64,000 nt of DNA from CAIZQW01 sp942493055 (GTDB lineage: Bacteria > Verrucomicrobiota > Kiritimatiellia > RFP12 > UBA1067), in the NCBI GenBank assembly GCA_942493055.1, contig OW818680.1:4278001-4342000 (forward strand). The letters are read 5' to 3'. Under the pieces are notes generated by a model. That model saw only the letters and a list, made by a program, of their open reading frames with translations, was not told where the DNA came from and did not search any database. How positions within the stretch are numbered: position 1 is the stretch's first letter; every line of letters starts with the position of its first letter. Shown one piece after another: positions 46,201 through 52,350 of this stretch. The translations under genes and the position numbers were made by a program.

Positions 46201-47029
46201 GCTTGACCTGGGCAACAATAAACTTCTCACCTTTGTCCGCATTCCGGCAGGCGCCTTTGTCATGGGCTCCATGGACGGCGCAGCGGATGAGCGGCCCTTG
46301 ACCGCTGTCACGATGGACAAGCCCTTCTGGATCTGCACGACAGAGATTACCCTCTCCCAGTTCCAGGCGTTCGATGCTGCTCATCGGAACGGCTTCTATG
46401 ATCAACATTACAAGGACCAAGTCCGTCCCGGCTATGACATGGACAAGCCGGACTATCCGGCCATCCGAGTCTCGTGGAACCAATCCATGGCCTTCTGCGC
46501 ATGGCTGAGCGCGAAGTCTGGCCGGAAGGTCACCCTTCCAACGGAAGCGCAATGGGAGTATGCCTGCAGGGCAGGTTCGGCCGCTGCGATGAGTTATGGT
46601 TCAGCCACGAATGATTTCGCGCGCGCTGCCAATCTCGCGGACGTGCAGCTCAAGAAGATGGCTGTGATCGGTGTGGACCCTCAACCTGTGAAGAACCCGA
46701 ATAAATATTGGGATTACCTTCCCAAGATCGCGTCGGTGGATGATGGAAGCATGCTCCTCGCGCCTGTCGCAAGTTACCAACCCAATGCCTGGAAACTCTA
46801 TGACATGCATGGCAATGTCGCGGAGTGGTGCCTGGACACCTGCCGCCCTTATCCGTATGTGCCAAACCCCAAGGATGTCAGTGACACAGGGGCATCGGCG
46901 CGTAAGGTGATCCGCGGCGGCTCCTGGAATGACCGCCCGCACCGCGCCACCAGCTCCTTCCGCCTCGACTTCCCCTGCTGGCAGCAGATCTACAATGTCG
47001 GCTTCCGTCCGGTCATTGTTGAAGAGTGA
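43289..47029 (+). CDS. Secreted multidomain protein: F5/8C-like, PD40 propeller, two c-haem motifs, FGE-like domain
   Basis: 1246 aa from ATG 43289, which begins the signal peptide; ATG 43259, touching the previous stop, is an alternative. Parts in order: F5/8-type C-like sandwich (about 30-190), propeller with PD40-type blades (HLMNADGTYVRRLT), a hydrazine-synthase-alpha-like region with two CxxCH motifs (CVGCH at 742-746, CVSCH at 792-796), and a C-terminal formylglycine-generating-enzyme fold from about 983 (IPAGAFVMGS, LPTEAQWEYACRAG, DMHGNVAEW, IRGGSW). The final motif is GFRPV where true FGE has GFRC, so the copper-binding Cys is missing. It is unlikely to mature the sulfatase at 57237-58694. 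Confidence 0.88.
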   Translation: MKTMKLFSRICLVTLTAPLGLLAQAFSDQPQREIISGLKPFEANRFDFPPTSAKFVRLDVVGAEGQPCIDEFEIYGLASDKNLALASNGAKVTASSCLPGYPDRHRIEFLNDGRYGNEHSWIPAEATAWVTIELPVATTVSHIVLSRDRERKLSDRLLSSFTIKTSLDGQNWTTLKQVRVLNASSAMNGLLLTFDPKAIRNAVKSMAVRHPGFKLPEQFEKRLSAYEHALPAVLDGLANEPTSEPFRIASQKSAAMQAFQRDVLLSNPDIDFDRILAIKRRQAPASLVKGGYHNNLGLPVNFCGNSCINPIGWDNEIATLSLRSGQWKTVFRPSTPAIVSEFDLHFNAKTMLFASAGADNRWQIFEIQADGSGLRQVSTGALGDVDNYDPMYLPDGRIIFNSSASFAGVPCFGGTDYVANLHLMNADGTYVRRLTYEQDNDWHPTMLPNGRVLYLRWEYTDTAHYFSRILMQMNPDGTGQTALYGSNSYWPNTMFFPKPLPGSSSKFVAVVSGHHGTCRAGELFLFDAAKGQQETNGVLQRLAPALATPSTMGQIKDYLVDASWPKFLHPYPISDQAFLVSCQLSSKSPWGIYLIDIFNNLTLIAEDQELSLFEPVPLKPRPLPPVIPDKVNLKRNDASVSIQNIYEGPGLRNVPRGSVKALRVYQYEYAYRDMGGHYRVGMEGPWDVRRLLGTVPVLADGSASFNIPANTPVALQPLDAEGKALQLMRSWFVGMPGEKVSCVGCHESQKQVLQPVKTLALAHEPVDITPWHGPVRGFSFLREVQPVLNRYCVSCHDGSKPGRPDLKNTEIVGKDGQLAGFAQSYMALHPYVRRNGPEGVYYLLTPLEFHADTSELVQMLRKGHHGVKLEPEAWDRLITWIDLNVPCHGAWSETQRIPGNFVQRRKELKKQYAGVDEDVEAIVFGDKYDETPVIPKQLIDGPYLNVTAKGWPMAADVASKKQESLGATTLKLDLGNNKLLTFVRIPAGAFVMGSMDGAADERPLTAVTMDKPFWICTTEITLSQFQAFDAAHRNGFYDQHYKDQVRPGYDMDKPDYPAIRVSWNQSMAFCAWLSAKSGRKVTLPTEAQWEYACRAGSAAAMSYGSATNDFARAANLADVQLKKMAVIGVDPQPVKNPNKYWDYLPKIASVDDGSMLLAPVASYQPNAWKLYDMHGNVAEWCLDTCRPYPYVPNPKDVSDTGASARKVIRGGSWNDRPHRATSSFRLDFPCWQQIYNVGFRPVIVEE

Positions 47030-47046
47030 ATTACTCAAAAACAGAC

Positions 47047-47075
47047 TTGCCTTTGCGGTGTGAGCCCGTTATCGT
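47047..47075 (+). promoter_or_regulatory. Candidate ppnP promoter
   Basis: TTGCCT (47047-47052), 17-bp spacer, TATCGT (47070-47075), giving a leader of about 33 nt before ppnP. It begins 18 bp after the preceding stop, so ppnP may have its own transcript. Confidence 0.35.
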
Positions 47076-47114
47076 ATGGCCATGCTTCAATAGAAACCCT
47101 TTGGGAGATAGCTC

Positions 47115-47426
47115 ATGAGTGAATTCAAAAATGTGACGGTGATTAAAAAAGCGAACGTGTATTCCGATGGTAAAGTGACGAGTCGTACCGTGCTCTTCGC
47201 GGATGGCACGAAGAAGACCCTCGGCATCATGCTGCCCGGTGAATATACCTTCGGGACGGACGCGAAGGAGCTGATGGAAATTCTCGCGGGCGAACTCCTG
47301 GTGCTGCTGCCCGGCGAGGCCGCTTGGAAAACAATCCACGGCGGAGAGTCCTTCGAGGTTCCTGCAAATGCCAAGTTCAGCTTGAAGGTCGCCACCCTGA
47401 CCGACTACTGCTGCTCATACGGCTAA
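47115..47426 (+). CDS. ppnP: Pyrimidine/purine nucleoside phosphorylase
   Basis: 103 aa, close to the E. coli protein (YaiE/PpnP, 94 aa). Small cytoplasmic cupin that cleaves nucleosides with phosphate to a base and ribose 1-phosphate. Diagnostic stretches are KANVYSDGKVTSRTV, LGIMLPGEYTFGT, ELMEILAGELLVLLPG and the C-terminal YCCSYG. GGGAG 7 bp before the ATG supports the start. It lies 85 bp after the cytochrome/FGE-like gene with its own possible promoter. No functional link to its neighbours is apparent. Confidence 0.93.
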   Translation: MSEFKNVTVIKKANVYSDGKVTSRTVLFADGTKKTLGIMLPGEYTFGTDAKELMEILAGELLVLLPGEAAWKTIHGGESFEVPANAKFSLKVATLTDYCCSYG

Positions 47427-47590
47427 AAAAATGTTTCACGGTCTCTGCGAGAAATGGCTTTGTGTTTTAGCGCAAAAACCGCTAAAAGAGCGCAAATGTA
47501 GGGTCCCGGCGGGCCCGCACGGGCTCCTTTAGCCCGCCTCACCCGTGAATACACGGACGGCGGAGCGAACATTTGCGCGGAATCAACTCA

Positions 47591-47630
47591 ATTTTCATCA
47601 GCAAAAAACTTGTTTTTTGCTGATGAAAAT
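47591..47630. terminator. Perfect 18-bp hairpin downstream of ppnP
   Basis: ATTTTCATCAGCAAAAAA (47591-47608), loop CTTG, then the exact complement (47613-47630). The inner A6/T6 end and AT-rich arms are symmetric, so it could end transcription from either side or be a regulatory RNA fold. It lies 165 bp after ppnP. Confidence 0.55.
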
Positions 47631-47646
47631 GAAATCTGTATTATCT

Positions 47647-47704
47647 GGGCGGTTATCCGTTCTGCCGTGCTGTATTCAGCGTGAGGCAGACGGGATAACC
47701 GCCC
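47647..47704. terminator. Long GC-rich hairpin with GCTG-TATT-CAGC apex
   Basis: Outer stem GGGCGGTTATCC/GGATAACCGCCC (12 bp), inner stem TCTGCC/GGCAGA (6 bp), apical GCTG-TATT-CAGC (47669-47680). On the plus strand it is followed by TTCTTATT, so it may terminate ppnP transcription. Its three-tier layout and apex match the hairpin at 17265-17329. Confidence 0.5.
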
Positions 47705-47752
47705 TTCTTATTGCGGCTTTTGCGATAGAATCTTCAACAAGCCGTTAAAAGC

Positions 47753-47798
47753 AAAAAAACATCCAACAGCAGACTTACAACAGTCCCTGTTGGATGTT
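47753..47798 (-). terminator. Rho-independent terminator of the small lysine-rich gene
   Basis: Minus strand: 12-bp stem AACATCCAACAG/CTGTTGGATGTT (47758-47769 with 47787-47798), 17-nt loop, followed by a T-run (47759-47753). It lies 20 bp after the stop of the small gene. Confidence 0.75.
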
Positions 47799-47817
47799 CG
47801 CTATAGAAGGATAATTT

Positions 47818-47919
47818 CTACTTGGCTTCTTTCTTGGCCTTCTTCTCTTGACGTTTTTCTTTTAAGGTCTTGGTGGGTTTTTTCTTCTCGTCCTTCTTCG
47901 CGTCATGATTCTTTGACAT
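47818..47919 (-). CDS. 33-aa lysine-rich basic protein
   Basis: Translation begins MSKNHDAKKDEKKKP and ends QEKKAKKEAK; about 45% of residues are Lys, with the rest mainly Ala, Glu, Asp and Thr. It has a near-perfect Shine-Dalgarno (GGAGGA 8 bp before the ATG), a hairpin just upstream of that site (47935-47951) and a classic terminator 20 bp after the stop, so it looks like a complete monocistronic gene. The composition suggests an unstructured or helical nucleic-acid- or ribosome-associated peptide (inference). It is too short to show a family by eye. Confidence 0.7.
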   Translation of the reverse strand: MSKNHDAKKDEKKKPTKTLKEKRQEKKAKKEAK

Positions 47920-47934
47920 GATAAGTATCCTCCT

Positions 47935-47951
47935 CAAGTGTTGTACACTTG
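47935..47951. promoter_or_regulatory. Perfect palindrome next to the ribosome binding site
   Basis: CAAGTGT-TGT-ACACTTG. In the minus-strand mRNA it would fold directly in front of AGGAGG of the lysine-rich gene, or serve as an operator in DNA. Confidence 0.45.
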
Positions 47952-48197
47952 ATGTGAAACGCTTATTGACCGGCGCAAACTCTCGCCTGCTGAAAACCAG
48001 CCAACCCAGTTGGATGAAGCGATTTCATGGTGGATAGTCTGCCACAAGTGGATAAAAGTGTCAATACGGGAGAAGAAAGAATACGTGAAAAATGGGCAAC
48101 GCTTGACATGCCTATGCCGTTCTGGCATTCTGCAAAGTGCGGGTGCGTGAGAAGCGCGAGTACGCAACTTAGGGGAATAATCGTACAGGAATATTTT

Positions 48198-49589
48198 ATG
48201 CGTGTTTTAAAAGCAGCGTGTTGCGTGACGGCCATCGTCGGCATCGCTCATGTCGGGTGCGCAATCGACCCTCGGAATGCCGGCTATGAATTTGAGTACA
48301 CCCTCTATCCGCCCAAAGGATTCAGCGTTAAAAAATCAAAGGCCATCCTTCGCGCGGATCCGAAACAGTCAAAAGCTGTAGCCATGATCGGCGAAAATGG
48401 AAAATTCACCGAGGTTGCGCAGTGGTACTACACCATCGGGAGCAATCCGAAGGCTTTTGAAACGTGGTGGCTGGGCTATTGGACTGACACGAATAATTGG
48501 AAGACCGTACAGACGCCAGTCTTTCAGGGGACGAGCGCGGGCAATCAGGGACATCGAATTATCGCGTGGCTGGGTACGTTCAAGCGGCTGTTGGATCAGG
48601 ATCAGGATCAGGAGATTGATGCGGAGATCAAGCACGCGTATATGAATGAGGCATGGCAGCGGGCGTCAGAAAAAGTGATCAGGACTACAATCAATGACAA
48701 GGGTATGCTGGAATACGGCGGCAACAAGGGCGACATGGCCTGCTGCTTCCATTTCATCCGCACAAAATTTGGCGCAATGGGGATGAGGCTCGACAACATC
48801 TATACCATCGACCGAGCCCAGAACTTGATCTGTGCGCTGCTGACAGAGCCGTGGATTGTCTCTCCAGAGGACAGATACCTGGAACCGCCCAATCCCGATT
48901 ACCTCGAAAATATTGGACGCCAGTTTGCAGGCACGGACTCGGATATCCGGCTTGTGAAAAACGGAAAGATTTTTTGGGCTGGTGGCCTGTTCATCGGTTG
49001 GAAGGACAAGCCGTCGCTGCACGGCGCATGGGATGCGCTCTCGATTATCAATTCCCTCTTCAAATATTATCCAGAGCCTGACCCGGCCAGTCCGAAATCT
49101 ATTTTCTACAGGTGGAATAGATTGCCCGAGGAGCAGAAGCAGAGCGGCAAGAAAACCATCATCCTCTGTTCGCGCAGGCTCTGGCTGGATTGGCAGGAGA
49201 ACAAAGGAAAGACATGGTGTTGGATCCGTGACGGAAAACCAACGGAGGATGATACCCTTCCCAGCGAAGCGCCCTTTCTCCCTGCGTATGACGGCTATGG
49301 CGACAACCAGATCGGCTGGGCGAAGCAATGCTGGGAGGAGATGTTCGGTGAGCCCATGCGTAACACCAATGACGGCGTGCAAGCCCTGCTGGCCATCGCA
49401 CATGATCGCATCCACCGCAATCTGAAGACGCCGGTGGGTCAGCAGGTGCTGGGACGCTATGACTACGATCCTGAGATTCAGAAGAAGCGACTGGAAGAAG
49501 ACCTTCAGAAATTAAAGACAGCAGCGCCCAAGCTCGCAGATGATGAACCTAAACTGGACCCTAAGAAATCTAAAAATATTTCGGAGTAA
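48198..49589 (+). CDS. Secreted hypothetical protein with helical (toroid-like) fold
   Basis: 463 aa from ATG 48198 (AGGAATATTTT upstream); the frame is open to 48027 but the signal peptide starts here (MRVLKAACCVTAIVGIAHVG). A short N-terminal beta part (FEYTLYPPKGFSV) precedes alternating helices with aromatic loops: WWLGYWTDTNNWK, HRIIAWLGTFKRLLD, NKGDMACCFHFIRTKFG. The tail is charged and unstructured. No family is recognised; the helical part recalls alpha/alpha-barrel glycan enzymes. A TTGACA at 48103-48108 may be part of its promoter. The next gene starts 8 bp after its stop, so they form an operon. Confidence 0.7.
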   Translation: MRVLKAACCVTAIVGIAHVGCAIDPRNAGYEFEYTLYPPKGFSVKKSKAILRADPKQSKAVAMIGENGKFTEVAQWYYTIGSNPKAFETWWLGYWTDTNNWKTVQTPVFQGTSAGNQGHRIIAWLGTFKRLLDQDQDQEIDAEIKHAYMNEAWQRASEKVIRTTINDKGMLEYGGNKGDMACCFHFIRTKFGAMGMRLDNIYTIDRAQNLICALLTEPWIVSPEDRYLEPPNPDYLENIGRQFAGTDSDIRLVKNGKIFWAGGLFIGWKDKPSLHGAWDALSIINSLFKYYPEPDPASPKSIFYRWNRLPEEQKQSGKKTIILCSRRLWLDWQENKGKTWCWIRDGKPTEDDTLPSEAPFLPAYDGYGDNQIGWAKQCWEEMFGEPMRNTNDGVQALLAIAHDRIHRNLKTPVGQQVLGRYDYDPEIQKKRLEEDLQKLKTAAPKLADDEPKLDPKKSKNISE

Positions 49590-49597
49590 TTCAACAA

Positions 49598-50890
49598 ATG
49601 CAAATTAAAACAAGTCTTCACCATTGGTTGCTCAACCGCAGGGGGGGCGTGCAGATCGCTCTGCTGGTGTTCTCACTGTTCGCGCAGGCTGCCACGCCGA
49701 AACGCGTGGCGTGTCTCGGGGATAGCATCACGTACGGCGTTGGCGCTGACACCGGGTGGTCGTGGTCAGAGCAGCTCGACCGGATGCTGGACGCGACGTG
49801 GGACGTACGTACCTACGGTCATAGCGGCGCGGCGCTCGCAAAGGAGGAGAAACACGCGATTTGGATCCAGAAGGAGTATAGGGACGCATTGCTCCTGCAT
49901 CCCGACATGGTTGTCATCCTGCTCGGCACCAACGATACCAAGCCTGAAAACTGGGCTAAAAAGAACGAATTTCCAAAACTCTATAAAGAGCTGGTGGACT
50001 CCTTTCAGAAACTCTCCAGCAAGCCGCGCATCTTTTGCGCCACCCCGCCGTATGTGGCCAAGAAGGGCGCCTTCGGCATCAACGAAGCCGGTGTGAGGGA
50101 GCAGATTCCGATGATCCAGCAGGTTGCGGCTGAACTGGGTGCGACGGTCATTGATGTGCATGCCGCAACAGAGGGCAAGGACGAGTTGTTCAAAGACAAC
50201 GTTCACCCCAGCACGGCTGGCGCGACGATTATTGCCAAGACGGTTTACAAGTCGCTGACTGGAAAAGAGTGGACAGGTGAAATCCCTGCTGCCTCCGCTG
50301 TGAAGAAGTCCAAGCCAGCAATCCGCTTCGTCGAGAACCCGGGCGAGCTGACCTTTCGTGAAGTCTTTGCGCTGATCGCGTCCGAATGCGAATTACCCCG
50401 CGAGAAGTTTACTGTCATTCGCGAAAGGTTTGAGGAGACCGAACCTCAAGTCGCTGTGCGGATTGCCGAATTGGAAGGACGAATCGAGGAGTACGATCAG
50501 CTCCGCATGAAGTACAAGCACACCAACATCGAGGCAGACAAACCGCTGTACGGAGAGTACAAGGGCAAGGTCGCTGGCTTGAAAAAAGAACTGGCAAAAT
50601 ACAAACACGACATGAACAATGCGTTGATCTCGATGATACCGCCTGCCGGCAAGGAGACGTTTGGTAGCGCGCGACTCCGGCAATATATTGTGGACCGCCT
50701 CGCGCCTGTCATGGGGACAATCACTTCCGAACAGAGGAAAAAGATCCGCGACATCTGCCATCAAAAAGGTGCAACCTATGCAGCCATCACCAACACACCC
50801 GAGCGCAGCATCGAAGATGTAGAGACCTATAAAACCGTTTACCAGCACGTTCTTGATGACGAACAAAAGAAAAGAGTCGATGCGCAGTGA
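49598..50890 (+). CDS. Secreted SGNH/GDSL hydrolase with C-terminal coiled-coil extension
   Basis: 430 aa. Signal peptide with a long n-region (LNRRGGVQIALLVFSLFAQA). SGNH blocks are CLGDSITYGVG (nucleophile S43), TYGHSGAAL (block II Gly), LLGTNDTK (block III Asn) and DNVHPSTAG (Asp and His). The hydrolase domain ends near residue 215. About 200 further residues contain a predicted coiled coil (VRIAELEGRIEEYDQLRMK, KGKVAGLKKELAKYKHDM) and a helical end rich in Lys and Asp, an unusual addition to this family. Likely a glycan or acyl esterase outside the cytoplasm; substrate unknown. Confidence 0.84.
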   Translation: MQIKTSLHHWLLNRRGGVQIALLVFSLFAQAATPKRVACLGDSITYGVGADTGWSWSEQLDRMLDATWDVRTYGHSGAALAKEEKHAIWIQKEYRDALLLHPDMVVILLGTNDTKPENWAKKNEFPKLYKELVDSFQKLSSKPRIFCATPPYVAKKGAFGINEAGVREQIPMIQQVAAELGATVIDVHAATEGKDELFKDNVHPSTAGATIIAKTVYKSLTGKEWTGEIPAASAVKKSKPAIRFVENPGELTFREVFALIASECELPREKFTVIRERFEETEPQVAVRIAELEGRIEEYDQLRMKYKHTNIEADKPLYGEYKGKVAGLKKELAKYKHDMNNALISMIPPAGKETFGSARLRQYIVDRLAPVMGTITSEQRKKIRDICHQKGATYAAITNTPERSIEDVETYKTVYQHVLDDEQKKRVDAQ

Positions 50891-51150
50891 GAAGGTGAAG
50901 AGGTGGCTTGAGACTTGACCTTCGGCGGTCTCATAGATTCCACCGTATTGACATCCACTGCCTGCTGCTTTCCTGATCACCGAATTCACCGAATGGAACG
51001 GATGATAATGAGGTACATTAGGTCAAGTAGGTGAGAAATCATTCGCCATATTACTTTTAAATGCGTATTGTTTTTTTGTCTCTTGCATTTAGTATTTTAA
51101 CATTGTGCGCATGCTTTTTGCTTTTTCACGAGATGTCGGCTGAGATATAT

Positions 51151-51180
51151 TTGACATGTCCCAGCAATTTCTAGTAAACT
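51151..51180 (+). promoter_or_regulatory. Candidate promoter of the methyltransferase/GHKL/receiver operon
   Basis: TTGACA (51151-51156), 18-bp spacer, TAAACT (51175-51180) in an AT-rich stretch, with a predicted leader of about 78 nt. The 50891-51264 gap contains no gene; its base composition falls to AT-rich here and stays so through the operon. Confidence 0.5.
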
Positions 51181-51264
51181 ACAAGTTGTATGTTGATTAC
51201 TTCTTTCGGTGATTAAAAGATGCTCACTAGTCATTAGCCTTATCATACAAAAAGTTTATTACGT

Positions 51265-52350
51265 ATGTCTACAACAGACAAAACAATTTTAAAAGCCGTT
51301 GATTTCTTCTGCGGTGCAGGAGGAATGAGTTTTGGACTGCATTCCGCAGGTTTCAAAGTTCTTGCGGGGATTGACAACGATTCCGACTGCAAATGTACCT
51401 ACGAGGCGAATATTCCTGGTTCAATGTTCATTAAGCATGATATCAGTACTTTAACGGCACCAGATTTGGAACGTCGTTTAAAGATTTACCCTGATGATCC
51501 TTCGCTGGTCTTTGCTGGGTGTAGCCCATGCCAGTTTTGGAGTAAAATTCGTACCGACAAGACGAAAGCAGCCAAGACAGCTTTTCTTCTTGAACAGTTT
51601 CAAAAATTTATTCGTTATTTCCGTCCGGGATTTGTGATCGTAGAAAATGTTCCCGGACTTCATAATCGGGGGCAATCGCCGCTTCTTGGGTTTACTAACT
51701 TTCTGCAAAAGCTGGGCTATGTTTGGGATGATGGAATTGTTAATGCAAATCACTACGGTGTCCCCCAAAACCGAACTCGGTATTTACTGCTTGCTACTCG
51801 ATTATCTCCGAAAATCACTCTTCCGGAAGGCGATCTTGAAAATAGGCTCAAAGTTGCGGATGTAATTGGTGCACGAAATGGGTTTGCTCGAATTGAAGCA
51901 GGACATCGTGATGATACTGATTTCCAGCATTCTGCGTGCAAGCTTACTCTTATGAACCTACGAAGAATCAGATCTAGTTTGGGGCCTGGGGGAGATAGGA
52001 CCGCATGGAAGGATGATCCAGAGCTTCAGATTCCAGCATATAAGGGGCGCGATGACATTTTTCGAGATGTTTATGCACGGATGTATTGGGACCGTCCCGC
52101 CCCAACTATAACGACACGGTTTAACAGTTTTTCAAATGGCAGATTTGGTCACCCAGAGGAAGACCGGGCAATATCTATTCGAGAGGGGGCAACGCTTCAG
52201 TCTTTTCCGAAAAATTTTATCTTTCACGGTTCGAACCAGAATCACTTGGCACGTCAGATCGGGAATGCTGTGCCTCCCGAACTTGCTAAACGAGTCGGCA
52301 CTCACCTCCTAACGTTGGTAGACTATGTCAAAGATTCGCACTCGAGCTAG
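51265..52350 (+). CDS. C5-cytosine-specific DNA methyltransferase
   Basis: 361 aa. The conserved motifs are in canonical order: I FFCGAGGMSFGL (SAM binding), IV CSPCQFWS with the catalytic Cys in PCQ, VI VENVPGL, VIII QNRTRYLLL, IX near ARMYWDRPAPTITTR and X QIGNAVPPELAKR. It transfers a methyl group from SAM to cytosine C5 in DNA. The stretch between VIII and IX is about 100 residues, so the target-recognition domain is small. It is intact. The next gene starts 26 bp before this stop, so the products are coupled. No restriction endonuclease is encoded alongside. Codon usage is more AT-rich than in the flanking genes. Confidence 0.95.
   Translation: MSTTDKTILKAVDFFCGAGGMSFGLHSAGFKVLAGIDNDSDCKCTYEANIPGSMFIKHDISTLTAPDLERRLKIYPDDPSLVFAGCSPCQFWSKIRTDKTKAAKTAFLLEQFQKFIRYFRPGFVIVENVPGLHNRGQSPLLGFTNFLQKLGYVWDDGIVNANHYGVPQNRTRYLLLATRLSPKITLPEGDLENRLKVADVIGARNGFARIEAGHRDDTDFQHSACKLTLMNLRRIRSSLGPGGDRTAWKDDPELQIPAYKGRDDIFRDVYARMYWDRPAPTITTRFNSFSNGRFGHPEEDRAISIREGATLQSFPKNFIFHGSNQNHLARQIGNAVPPELAKRVGTHLLTLVDYVKDSHSS

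Noticed and set aside
45392..46552. Long minus-strand frame opposite the cytochrome/FGE-like gene
   Set aside because: The plus frame carries CxxCH and FGE motifs; the minus frame has none.
43289..47029. FGE-like domain as the sulfatase-maturing enzyme for the sulfatase at 57237-58694
   Set aside because: The C-terminal active-site Cys is replaced (GFRPV), so classical activity is unlikely.
47647..47704. Hairpin considered as an integron attC site
   Set aside because: The arms do not follow the RYYYAAC / GTTRRRY orientation and there is no integrase.
48027..48197. Upstream part of the open frame before 48198
   Set aside because: No ribosome binding site, unlike the ATG at 48198 that begins a signal peptide; it overlaps probable promoter DNA.
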